From NCBI GenBank assembly GCA_000697475.1, contig JNEU01000841.1:1-64000 (forward strand): 64,000 nt of DNA, given 5' to 3'. The stretch is from Lichtheimia corymbifera B2541. Taxonomy: Eukaryota; Mucoromycota; Mucoromycetes; Mucorales; Lichtheimiaceae. The translations under genes and the position numbers were made by a program. The notes under the pieces were generated by a model that saw nothing but the letters and a program-made list of their open reading frames with translations, did not search any database and was not told the origin of the DNA. Below are positions 10,699 through 22,058 of this stretch, piece by piece; positions within the stretch are counted from its first letter, which is position 1; every line of letters starts with the position of its first letter.

Positions 10699-12177
10699 TT
10701 ATTTCTTGCCAGGCTTGGAGCTGGTCTTGGGAAGGGGTTTGCTGTAAGGAATAAAGGTGCGGCCATCCATGTAAGGAACCAAAGGAGGGGGGACTTCCAA
10801 ACCATCCTCACGTTGCCAATTCTCCAAGATACCACAGATAGCGCGTTCGGTAGCACAAAGAGTAGAGTTGAGACAATGGACATACTTCTTCTCGCGATCA
10901 GACATCTTTTTAACGCCACATCGGATTTCAAGGCGACGAGACTGGTAATCGGTACAGTTGGAGCAAGAGACAAGTTCCTTGTATTCACCCTGGAATGGGA
11001 ACCAGGCTTCCAAATCGTACTTTTTGGCAGCAGCATTGTTCAAAGCACCAGAGACGATAGCGACAACGCGATAAGAAAGACCCAAGCTTTGGAAGAATTC
11101 TTCAGAGGCGCCAATCATGTCGTTGAACATTTCCCAGGACTTTTCAGGTTCGGTCAACACGAATTGTTCAATCTTTTCAAATTGATGTACTCGGAAAATA
11201 CCCCAGGTATCCTTGCCATGTGCACCAGCTTCCTTGCGGAAACAAGTAGAATAACCAGCGTACCTATATCAACCATGCATCATAAGTTATCACGTGACAA
11301 TACACCAATGATTCCAAATACATACTTGAGAGGAAGTTGTTCACTGGGCTTCTCAAACCATTCATTAGCGTGGAAAGCAGAGATGGGTTGTTCAGAGGTA
11401 GCGATCAGGTACTTGTCATCACCATCACCAACGACCTTGTATAATTCTTCATCAAACTGGCTAAGCTGTGCAGTCTTGGCCATCACATCCTTCTTCATGA
11501 AGAAAGGAGTCATCAATTTCTTGTAGCCGCGTCTGGCAAGGAAAGAAAGACCATAGTTGATCATGGCCAAGTTGAGATCGACACCAACACCAGTCAAAAA
11601 GTAACCACGATGACCAGCAACATTGGCACCACGTTCCTGATCATAACCATCCAAACGAGCCAATACTTCGTGGTGAGAGAGAATGTCGGTGCGCTTGGTG
11701 GGTTCGACACCATTGTGATAGTATGTGCGGATCACTTCGTTGTTGTCTTCGTCCATAGAAGTGGGTACAGAAGAGTGTACAATGTTGCCAAGAGTAGCGA
11801 GCTTCTCCTTCCATGCAGCTTCTTGTTCCTTGCTTTGGGTTTGGAAAGCTTCCTTTTCCTTTTGCAACGTTTCCTTTTGCTTCAACAACTCGCTGGCGTC
11901 TTCCTTGGCCTTGAACTTTTTGCCAATCTCCTTTTGGATAGCATTAATCTCCTTGTTCTTTTGGTCACTGTTGAATTGAGCTGCAGTCGTCGTGTTAATG
12001 CAATCGTCTCCTTGGTGAAATGACAGCAATGGATATATACTCACTCTTGACCCATTCCTTGTACTTTTCCAAAATCTCGTCGACAACTTCAACAGGGGCA
12101 CCACGACGGCGTTGGGACTCCTTGACAAGCTCAGGATCACCACCACGCTCTTTGAGTAAAAGGTTGATATCAAGCAT
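10699..12177 (-). CDS. SES1: cytosolic seryl-tRNA synthetase
   Basis: Exons 12177-12045, 11980-11326 and 11263-10699 join in frame to 450 residues, the usual length of the yeast enzyme. It charges tRNA-Ser with serine. The N-terminus ([13 protein letters not shown]) leads into the long antiparallel coiled-coil arm (about residues 40-110). The class II core follows: the [14 protein letters not shown] and [11 protein letters not shown] blocks, motif 2 ([15 protein letters not shown]) just after the second intron, [30 protein letters not shown], and the motif 3 region ([20 protein letters not shown]). The short C-terminal tail is Lys/Pro/Ser rich, as in fungal cytosolic forms. There is no mitochondrial presequence. 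The start is the only ATG giving the conserved N-terminus. Confidence 0.96.
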
Positions 12178-12418
12178 GTTATGTATGTGTAGCAGTAAAA
12201 CAAGGAAGTGGAACGCCCGATTTCTTTATACATGAGTGTGTCCTTGTCAGCCCGCATCCACCGTCACAGTTGACTCAGGAACAGCAACTTCTTTCCATGC
12301 TGCGAGATATTTGATACCCTATACCAAGCCACACACATTTGCACACCCCCTCAAACACCACTCATTCATAGTCATCTGAATCATGCAAATAAATCCCCTT
12401 TTTTATATCTACAATGCT

Positions 12419-15167
12419 TTATCGAATTTCAATATTAATGATCTTGACATCGTCATATGGTTTATCGTTCTTGTCGGTCTTGACGTTTTCGATCTCGTGG
12501 ACAACATCCATGCCTGCTGTAGCTCGGCCAAAGACTGTGTGTTTCATATCCAACCAAGGCTATGGGAAGCGCAGTGTTTGTTGATGTCAGTATTATCAGT
12601 CCATATATCATTATTAGTCATAGGATACATACCGTAGGTACCACTGTGATAAAGAATTGACTTCCATTGGTGTTAGGACCTGCATTGGCCATGCTCACAG
12701 TATAGGGTCGGTCATGCCGCACATCACGTGTCACTTCATCCTCAAAGTCATCTCCCCAAATAGATTCACCACCCGTGCCATCACCTAAGAATGATCCATG
12801 AATTAACCTGTTGCTGTGTCTCAATCCATCCATCCACAACCTACCAAATGGACAACCCGTCTGAACCATGAAACCCTTGATAACACGATGGAAGATGAGG
12901 TTATCATAATAACCATTCTTGGAATGCGTCACAAAGTTCTCAACAGCTTTGGGTGCTACATCAGGGAAAAGTCGAATATGGATATCGCCTCGTGTCGTAC
13001 GAATAATGGCATGGGTACCCAACACTTGCTTCCGTTCTTGAGTAGCTGCCACAGTCTGCTCTTCTCTGGATGGCTTCTCGTTAAATACATCACGATCACC
13101 CTTTTGACTCTCATCCCTGTGAGACATTGATGTTAGTTTTCATTCCAATACATACGTATGCGGCCCTTTTGCACTTACTCGTAAGGTTCTCGCTTGGTAA
13201 ACATGAAAAACCGGTTGCGTTTGAATGCTGTGCAGAATAATGTGGGATCCAGCATTTCACTTTCTCTGAGTGTCGCATTATCTGAAGCAGCCATTGCCTA
13301 TGGGATGCATTAATATACATAAGCATCATTGGAAACTCCCAAACTCACCAAAGTATAAACACCCTTCTTCTTTGGTGCACCTTGATACAATGCCATGTTG
13401 AGGAAACGATGTGTCTCTGACTTGCCAATCAGCCGAGCAACCTTGTTTGTGCGAATATTGACGACTACGTAGGGAGAGATTTAGCTTATGCCACACTTTT
13501 AGGAAATCCCTTTCGCTTACCCTTGATACCGAGCAACGTTGCGTATATAATAAAATTGCCACTCTCATCAAACACTAGAAAAGATGATAATGTTCAATGA
13601 GTATTCAAGAGTCATCAAAAGTAAAGATTCATACCAGCATTAACAAAGTTGGCTTGTGATGATTTTTCAAGTTCACGATCCACAGCTAACCGCCGTCCAA
13701 ACTCCATGTCATCCAATTTGTGAATAGCTGTACCAGCCTATTTAAAAGGATCCTCAAGTCAGCTGGTGCAAAGAAGAAACATCAAGCCATGACTTACTTG
13801 CTGCATTTCACTGATAACCTGGATGCTCTCGTCGTATTTACGAAAGAGTTTACCGCTGAGAAACTTGAATACGCGGACTTGCCGATCGGGGAAGCTCATA
13901 GTGACAAATTGACGACCATCTTGCGAGAATGTTATTGACGTTGGCACTGATTTGTTCTATAACGAAAAGCATACACTATGAGTGAACCTACATATAGCCA
14001 ATGAAGCCATCCTGCACGTACCTTGCGGAATTCATATAAATCCGTTTCCGATTTCATTTCAAATTTCAGACTACGTGGTAATTCAAAAGGTGCCTCTGGT
14101 TGCCAATATTCCACCATGCCATTCGTATCCACCGAGACCACACAATCGAACGTTGCATTAAACTAGAAACAAACATAAGTACAATGTATATGTGCATTAC
14201 CCATGCCATTTTCCCCTCTCTTACCGCCATCAAGTGTACAGGTTGTGAATGCATGTCAGTAATGGTATGTAGGGGCTTGTTGTCAGCTCGGCCGTCATAA
14301 ATATTAATCTTTGGACTATCAGCATCGGATCTAATGGGGGGGATCTCTTGTAAGGTGAAAGCCATTCTTCTCAAATACAATGATAGATATCACTTACACG
14401 GCAACGAATGCTTGAGCTTGTCCACGCTGATGAATCCAGCACACAGCTTTGGGCTTGTAATCGAGTTTAATCATATTGATCATATCTTTAAAAGAAACCC
14501 AATGTGAGCATACATTTCACGACGAGTCCATCCATATCTCCTTACCAAAGTTGGTCACGTCAAAGACCTTCAGAGCTTGATCCTCCGAGATTGTAGCCAA
14601 CAACTCGCCATCTGCAGACAGGCTGATACCAACAATGGTTCCCAAATGCGCGCGATAATGCTTGACAAACTCTACACCGCTTGCAGTCTTTTTCCAAAAC
14701 TTGAGATGACCATCCACCGACGTTGTGATAATGAAATCGTTACTATTGAGATATGTCGTCAATTGGATGGACTATGTTGTTGAATGCTTAATGCTTGATA
14801 CATACTCTGGCGAAACGGCAACGTAGTTGAGTGTATCTCGATGCATATAACTTCTTTCATACATATCGGCGTTGGGCAAGTGTGACAGGAACAACTTTTC
14901 ATGTGCAAGAACTGAAGACAGCACGTTAAATGAGGATCGCGTTGCAGAGACAAAAAGGGATCCGTACCTCGTTTCTTTTTGGGTGGTGCTTCACTGGGTG
15001 GTGGTGGCATCATGGGGCCAATGTCATCTAACAAAAGGGGACGAGTTGATTGGTATCGACAACGTGATCACTGTGTACACTATCCACACACCATCGTCTT
15101 GTTGTTCTACAACTGGTTCCTCAGTTTCGAGTGGTCGTTTGTTGCTTGGATCAGCGTCGTGCGCCAT
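12419..15167 (-). CDS. PPWD1: WD40-repeat cyclophilin (PPWD1 type), spliceosomal
   Basis: Many short exons run from ATG 15167 to the TAA at 12419-12421. The acidic N-terminus passes into [13 protein letters not shown]. The WD40 part follows, with [35 protein letters not shown], a block containing [34 protein letters not shown], and [15 protein letters not shown] linker contains [15 protein letters not shown]. The C-terminal cyclophilin domain carries [53 protein letters not shown], and a final exon ending [13 protein letters not shown]. The active-site Arg (HRVIKGF) and the QTG and NGSQFF motifs are present, so peptidyl-prolyl isomerase activity is expected. The family joins activated/catalytic spliceosomes in the nucleus. 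Exon joins were checked at several junctions, not all. Confidence 0.93.
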
Positions 15168-15366
15168 TGTGACAAGTTGAGAGTATAAAGAAGAGGTGTG
15201 TGCGCTGGATGAAATTGGGGTGCACAACCCGCCCATTCCTTACACGTGACCTGTACCATGAACAATGTGTCATTTATTGAAAGAAAAAGAAGACAAAGAA
15301 AGTAATTGAGACAAATGACACTAGTATCATTATGATACAATGGTAAACTAAAATAACTCATTCATT

Positions 15367-16442
15367 TTAGCGGAAACGCTTGAATTGATCGCGATTCTTC
15401 TTAAAGTATTCTTGCAATGGCTGTGGTTCACGACCAAGGATTTCCTTCAGATCATGCGACTTGATATCTGCCTTGCCATGGCTAGCAAGTTCCATAAACT
15501 CAAGCAGCACCTCAATGCAGCGATCAGTGAGATAGCGACCAATGGGAACAGTATAACGAGTTTCAGTACCACCGCTAGGTTGACGCTCACGGAAACGATC
15601 ATCATCGCGAATACGCTTGAGATGTTGCCACATTTCTTCTTGCTTGATTTGATGATACTTGAGTTCCTCAGGGCTACGTTCCACAGCTTCAGCCATACCA
15701 CGAGCCATCTCTCGACCATCCATCATATGAGTGGGTGTGAAACGATAAAGGTGCTTTTGACCACGGCCCACTTGGACATTTTGACGCACAAGGGTGCATA
15801 CAGCTTCGACCACATCACGAAGATCCACAGTGCCCCAACGTTGGTCTTGCTTAACAGGAAGGCATAAGGCATTGCGATCCTCCACCATAGGCGTCACATA
15901 GTAGAAGAATTGGTTGAACAAGGTCGAGCGGATGATACAACAGTGTTGCTCACCGAATTGCTGCTTGAGTTTCTCCTCGATTTGATGGTACTCGTTCAAA
16001 TTGCGCCAGCGTTCGCGGTCCTGTCGTACAGCATCCATACCTACCCTATACATGGAGATCAATAACAATGCACATGTATTATAAACACTCCCCCCACCAC
16101 CACAACCACTTACCATGACAACATGGCCATATGTTCCACCTTGACTTGCTTGCAAACACGCATCAGCATTTCAGCCTCTTTGACACGGTTGGACGAGTGC
16201 TCAGGAATCATGAACACACAGCGTGATTCTTGCACAGCTTGCTTGATCTTGTTTTCATCCTGGTAGTCCACTTGCATAATTTCCACGCCTTGCTTTTCAA
16301 GTTCTTCAAGACCATGGCGATCACGGCATAAACCACGCATACGAACATTCAATTGTTGACGTTCCTCAGCGAGACGGAAGGCCAAGGCATAACCAGGAAG
16401 GGAATCGATGTGAGTGATGGTAAGAAGTTGTTCAGAAGACAT
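15367..16442 (-). CDS. NmrA-like NAD(P)-binding family protein
   Basis: Two exons (16442-16114 and 16045-15367) join as SW|VGMDA to give 335 residues. The fold pattern is that of an NmrA/atypical SDR protein: a beta-alpha start, GVEIMQVDYQDENKIKQAV (the 'D' after strand 3), a CVFMIP strand, then VEHMAMLSWVGMDA, CCIIRSTLFNQFF, and a domain ending with the WGTVDLRDVVEAVCTLV helix. The usual Gly-rich dinucleotide motif after strand 1 is degenerate (ITHIDSLPGYALAFRL), so cofactor binding may be weak or lost. No classical Tyr-x3-Lys site is evident, which is common in NmrA-type regulators. Function is unknown; a redox-sensing or regulatory role is inference. It has a TATA box about 45 bp upstream. 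Confidence 0.78.
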
Positions 16443-16486
16443 ATTGACTTTTTGATGAAGGGCTTTTCATGGATTCCTGGACACCT

Positions 16487-16495
16487 CTTTTTATA
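16487..16495 (-). promoter_or_regulatory. TATA box of the NmrA-like gene
   Basis: TATAAAAAG on the minus strand lies about 45 bp before the start codon at 16442. The position and sequence fit a core promoter element. Confidence 0.5.
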
Positions 16496-16499
16496 CACT

Positions 16500-17212
16500 T
16501 TTGAGCAGCACTTGTAAGGCACTTGTTTTTGCCTTGACAACTCGCTCCGCGTGAGAATCGTATCCATGGCGACTTGTCAACCATCGACCTCTGGTCATTT
16601 ACAGCCTTCGCACAGGTTGGATGCAGATGTTAGATTCACACGCCCTCATGTTCATTCACACACCATTATAATAAAAGTGATCCAGTACAATAAACTTGGT
16701 ATTTTGAAACGCTTAATGTTCATTCGTATGGGTCCAAAAAGCCAGCATGCAAGGATTACGTGTGATTGCGTGCCATGATGATTCGTGTAAGGATCATCAA
16801 GACCTTGCATGGGTGGAATCACAATGAGCTTATTCTTCCAGCTGCATACAAACTGAAGCTTATTTATGCCAAGCAAACAACAATCCATCTACCAGCACAT
16901 GACAGGTTATTGGCATGTGTACGGCTCTTCTCATGCCATCCTAGCTGCTACGAGCATACCATGTGGTACGACGCTGCGGATATGAGCAGCCCGTGTTGAA
17001 CCCGTTAAATGCCTTACATTGGATAGCTTAATATGGATAACATTGGTATGGTTGTGTGCCGACAGCCCTTGGCATACTCAAACCAGCAGCTGCATATATC
17101 AATGGTCTTTTTCGTTTTACCACCTCGTAGCTTCCCTCACCACAAGTGTTACTCACATCCCAACATCGTGTTATGGATTTATTTATTATCGCATTTGGTA
17201 TGCTATGAAGGA
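16500..17212. other. intergenic, no supported gene
   Basis: Only short overlapping frames without domain signals are present. No tRNA or repeat is recognised. Confidence 0.5.
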
Positions 17213-17818
17213 ACATCACCCTCGTTCCATCTTTTTAATTCATTGGTCATACTGTCGATCCTATCTGCAAGGTCATTCAAAACATGTGCAGGTACACTAT
17301 ATTTGCCCTGCATGATCTTTTCTACTTCGGCGTTCAGCCTCTCGAATGCATCAATAAATCTGCACGTATATAACTATGTCAATATTCTTATGATCGCACG
17401 GGCACCACCAGTCTACAATTAGCGAGCATACGCAGTTTCTTGTTGAAGAAGATCGTCAGCAGATGGTGTCTCTTCCTCATCTTCACCGGGTCCTGCTTGT
17501 TCCTGTGGCAGAGAAATCATATCATTGTTGCTGCCAGCTACATGACCAGTGTGCTCAGAACGATATTGTACTGTGATCATGTCCTTTCTTCACTATTCAT
17601 GCTAACATAGGCCGTGAATCCAGCTTGGCAATTACAACAAAGAGACCTTTCGCCTTCAGATGGCACAGCTCGATGACAATCATAATGCTATTATTGCATA
17701 TTACCGATTAGAATGGGTGTAACCAAGAAGTTTGTTGTATTTACTTCATGAAAAATAACGGATCGTCTTCTTTGACCAAGTCTTGAAGATCGGGTAATTG
17801 GTGGTGGTGTATAGCCAT
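17213..17818 (-). CDS. small unrecognised gene, exon structure partly unresolved
   Basis: Coding character is visible in separate pieces on the minus strand. Exon A (17818-17745) encodes MAIHHHQLPDLQDLVKEDDPLFFM. A middle piece (about 17690-17610) reads IMIVIELCHLKAKGLFVVIAKLDSRP in the frame exon A provides. A third piece (from about 17580 to 17432) reads ITVQYRSEHTGHVAG, then an acidic stretch with GPGEDEEETPSADDLLQQETA. The last exon (17359-17213) encodes FIDAFERLNAEVEKIMQGKYS and ends NELKRWNEGDVPS, a predicted amphipathic helix. The last join (gtatgc...gtgcag) is clean. The join between pieces two and three does not close in frame with any ordinary splice pair I can find. Either a frameshift exists or piece three starts its own transcript at the ATG of MITVQYRSE. 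No family is recognised. Confidence 0.5.
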
Positions 17819-18559
17819 TGTGCAGGTAGTCTTCGTTCCTTTGTTTACGACGTCGGTTACTTGGTTTCTTGTTCGCTTATCCACGCCTTATATTGGGATC
17901 GATGGATAGTAAGGGCAGTGGTGGTGGTGTTGAGTGTCTCGATTGACGCCATATGCTTAATGCAAAAAAGACAAGCGAAATAAAGGTGACGCCGCTGTGA
18001 TAGTATTTCTGATGGCAGTCATGGATTACGGTTGCTATTGGCCTACTACTATAAAATCTTGGGGCGCAAAACTCCCAAGTCCTGCCGTTTATCTCCCATC
18101 CAACGAGAAGTTGTGCTGAGTTTATCATGATTCAAGTGTATGTGATTCAAAGCTATCAGTATGATACCAGCATATTGGTGCATGATATACCGAATTATTG
18201 GCTCCTTAGCCCCTGCCTACACCTGCCCAATGATTACTGCTATCCACATGACAGACTACAAAGCAATAGTTTTCCAAGTACCCAATATCAATTGCGAAGA
18301 ATTAAAGGAGAACTAGCAGGTACAGAAATATCATCACTGGATTTACGGTGATTTGAGAACCGTCAGATTAGGTGCATGTAGGTTGTGTGACAAATAATGG
18401 TGCATTCCCAGCCAATGCATTTGATCGAGATACATGCTATATTGGTGGTGGAGGTGGGGAAATCTGGTAACACAAAACCGGTACAAAGTTTATAGTGGGA
18501 ATCTCGACATTTATTCCCATTGTTCTCTCTTCTCCTTTCTATAAGCAACCCCTGTTACC
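17819..18559. other. intergenic between divergent genes
   Basis: This is the shared upstream region of the small gene at 17213 and the nucleoside hydrolase at 18560. A possible TATA-like 'tataaaat' lies near 18050. An open frame at 18127-18351 has no supporting features. Confidence 0.4.
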
Positions 18560-20271
18560 ATGACTATAACAAAGGAATCCGTCATTCTCGATACCGATCC
18601 TGTAAGTGTATCTCCTGCAGATCCGAGATTAGATCTGTTCAAGAAGTCCCAATCGTGCTGACCATTCTCCCCTTCCATTTGCTGATCCAGGGCATTGACG
18701 ATGCACTTGCCATGTTTTATCTCCTCATGAACCCAAAAGTCAAGCTCACAGCAGTTACTTTGACGCATGGAAATACCAACATTGATCATGTCAAGCGTAA
18801 CGCCGAAACGGTGCTCCACGTGATGCGAAAACAGCGTGAATCCCTCAACCAGGAAGTCCCTGTTGAAGAATTGCCAGTGTTGGCTATTGGTATGGAATGG
18901 AAACATGTGGAAGCGAGTGTAGTGTGTGTGTGTGTGTGTGTTTGTGTGGTGGTTGGCTTATTGTGTGCGTGCGAACATCTCATCATGACCGCTTATGATC
19001 GTATCTCTTTTAGGCAGTGCCACCCCATTGAAAGCCAACAATCTTTTTGCTACTTATTTCCATGGCGTGGATGGTATGGGTGATATCTACAGCAAGGTAT
19101 GATTCTATCCAGCTTGTGCAGCGTTTCTTGTGATCTATACTTTAAACTAACATTAATGCAACTAGAACTCCTACTGGGAAGATCTCGCTCGTGAGGGAAA
19201 ACCTGCATATCAAACGACAGAACGTGATGCCGCTGATGAAATCTTGCATCAACTCAAGCATGCCGACCCCTTGTCCATCTCGATTCTTGCTGTCGGACCA
19301 TTGACCAACATTGCATTGGCCTACCAACGTGATCCTGTGACCTTTAGCCGAGCAAAACGTGTGGTTGTCATGGGAGGGTAAGAGATGGGATGGGTATTGT
19401 TGTGGTGCGAGCACACGGACATGGAACGCTCATACATCGTACTCTTGGCAAACTTTTTTTCAGGGCAGTGGATACTCCTGGCAATGTGACGCCCATGGCA
19501 GAGTTCAACTTTCGAGCTGACCCTGATGCTGCCGATATCGTGATGGGTACTTCAAAGGGGTTCAAGCATAGCCCTGAAGGATACAGTACACGTTTGGTAC
19601 TCATTGAGCAAGGCAAACAGGCACCGATGCATGTTGTGGTGTTGCCTCTTAGCAGTAAGTCCTATCCATGCAGCAACAAAGATAACGTGTGTTGACAATT
19701 GTATCATTCCTAGGTGAAGGTGCTATTTCAAAGCAAGAGTACCAGGAAAGAATTGTCCCTGTCAAGACACCCGTGGGTGAATTATGCAATGCCTTTTTGG
19801 TGTGGACGTTCGAGGTGTGCAGCAAACTATACAATATTGAAACTCTTTGCCCGTAAGTGTGTGTTTTGGGGTACCATGCAAGAGGAGAAGAGGGAGGAAA
19901 TTATCGGATGGAAGGGACATCTGGACTAAGAATGAATGCTATGTTCGATTGATTCTCACACCCCTTGGCTTAGATATGATGCATATACGGCATTGCTTTT
20001 GGTGGATATGATCAGCGATAAGGGTGATGGCAAGAATGAGAGCTCGGACTTTGACCAAAACTGGGTATCACGATACTTGGACTTGCATGTGGAAACCAAA
20101 GGCGAATATACGTTGGGAATGTCATGCTATGACAATCGAGGCTGGGATCTTGATGAGCCTGCTTGGGGTGATGAACAAGCAGCCAACCATGTGCAGGTTA
20201 TTGTGCGCGGCAATGGACCGAGGTTCGCCCGAATCTTTTTAGACTCTGTTTTTGCCATGTCTGTGCAGTAG
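18560..20271 (+). CDS. nucleoside hydrolase (inosine/uridine-preferring type)
   Basis: Seven exons (18560-18601, 18691-18889, 19014-19096, 19166-19377, 19464-19654, 19714-19816 and 19974-20271) join in frame to 375 residues. The metal-binding DTDPGIDDA motif that defines the family is formed exactly across the first splice junction. Downstream blocks include LTHGNTNIDHVKRNAE, LAIGSATPL, FHGVDGMGDIY, ILAVGPLTNIALA, RVVVMGGAVDTPGNVTP, and EFNFRADPDAADIV, all in family order. The C-terminal metal-site region is represented by VYDAYTALLLVD, where relatives often have a DxxA block. The enzyme would hydrolyse N-glycosidic bonds of ribonucleosides in the cytosol for purine/pyrimidine salvage. Intron 2 contains a (GT)n tract near 18920-18942. 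No signal peptide is seen. Confidence 0.92.
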
Positions 20272-22058
20272 TAATAGATTTTCAGGGGTAGACTGTACTA
20301 TAATAGATCTACGAAATAAAGTAATCGGTGTTTGTACCACCCTTTCATTTATCATCCTTAGCGCATTTGTGCATGCACCATATTTTTTCTCTCTTTTTTC
20401 TCTTTCTCTCTCTCTCATGGCCTACCTCCCTTTGTTCACCCTCCTATAACCCCTTGTAATTCTCCTCTTTTGGCACTCCTTCAACCCCCAATCCCTATAC
20501 CGATAACCGACATGTCGCATGTTATTACCGATTGTCAGCAGCATCAACAAAAAAGGGGTTGCTTTTCAAGCATCAAGATAGTGCTGATGATGACACTTTC
20601 AAACATTGCCGTCGATCCGGTACATTACATAATTGAATATGAGAGGGACTTATGAAAGGGGCTTGTAAGGATTTCAACCTTTCCCCGTACTTTTTTTTTA
20701 GCGTGAAAGGAAAAGAGAGAGAAAATCAAAGAGAAAGAGAACGACATGACAAATGCATTATATGAAAAGCAGGGTCTGTCTATACACACACATAACACAC
20801 GCACACGTACACACACATGCTGACACGTTGTATGGCACGATGCTATCGGCATCTTGCAGTTTTGCAAACCACAAGGATATTGCTGGATTCGGAAATAATG
20901 GTGCATGATGCTGTACTACCATCAGCTGTCATGAAACAATGAATATGGGGTAGGGTCTCGAGACATAACACAAACATACACAGCCGATGCAGCTTATTCT
21001 CAGGTACGGTTTTGCCCTTGTTCCCTTTTAGGTAATACATTATCATGCACTTTGATGGGGGGTTTTGGGCTGGAGATACAAAATGCACTCTCCGTTCATG
21101 GTCCGATTTCTTCTCAGTTGCCTTGTTCTCGTTTTCTTTACGCTCATTCTCATGTGCTTGATGCAGGTCAGCATGCTCTCAACCCCACGCACCAGTTAAA
21201 AGGGGATGACTTTACGTGACGAAGCATGACAAGGGGTTATGCTGGGGAGAGAAGGAACCACGAAAAGAAAACTGGAGAGCATGCGTAAAGCAAGGGATAG
21301 TGATGATATGCAAAGATGTGTGTGTGTAATTGTTTTGCTACCAATTTCTGTGTTCATCACGCGCGATTATCATTCGAATAGCAAGGGATTTAGGAGCTCG
21401 AGAAGATCATCATCATTATGTAGCTGAAACGCAACGTATCCTTCAATGTGTGTCACCATCAGCACGCACAACTCATACGACTTTTCCATTGTCCCTTTCC
21501 GCATCAGGTGCTTCCATGGTAGTTTACACGAGTTGCCTTTCTTATACCGATTTCCAAATCCTGCATTGTCGGATTAGTGCAAAACGAGCAGTAAAAGAAT
21601 GAAAATTAGGAAGCAAGGGGCAAGAGGCCTATATAGACATAGATCGAGCACCGCATATTCGGCTGCATGCGTTCAAGAGTAAAATGCATCACACATTTAA
21701 GATTAAGGTCATCCCTATGGTCAAGAGATGCCAGTGTAGTATTGAGAAGGAAATCCCTTTTATTTTTACCCAAAATGCAAATGTACACCTATTGAACAAA
21801 AGAAAAAGGATCAACACCACAAAGCATCATTACTTGTGTTCCCAAATAGGAAGGAAAACTGCTTCACCGAAAAGAGAGAAATGATGCTTATAATATACAC
21901 CCCTGAATCTGTGTCCAAAGTGTTGTCATTGTCATGGTCGTCCTCCTCTGCTGCATTCAAAGGATAAATAGTCAGCGTCAATTCACGCTTTTCTCACTCT
22001 CTTCCTCTCATTTCTATTTTTTCCCCACAATTAATTTGCTACTAGCTTTACTACACAC
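20272..22058. other. intergenic, no supported gene
   Basis: The stretch holds CT-rich tracts (20385-20415), a CA-rich tract near 20780-20820, and many stops in all frames. Frames up to 90 codons show no motifs. The last 100 bp, pyrimidine-rich, is likely the 5' leader of the zinc-finger gene. Confidence 0.45.

Noticed and set aside
10663..11526. Long plus-strand open frame of 287 codons
   Set aside because: It is the antisense shadow of the seryl-tRNA synthetase exons.
18127..18351. Small plus-strand gene upstream of the nucleoside hydrolase
   Set aside because: No motif, signal or splice evidence; it lies in the promoter region.
20600..21100. Minus-strand gene in the 20.3-22.0 kb gap
   Set aside because: Frames are short, biased by CA/CT tracts, and show no splice-consistent exons.
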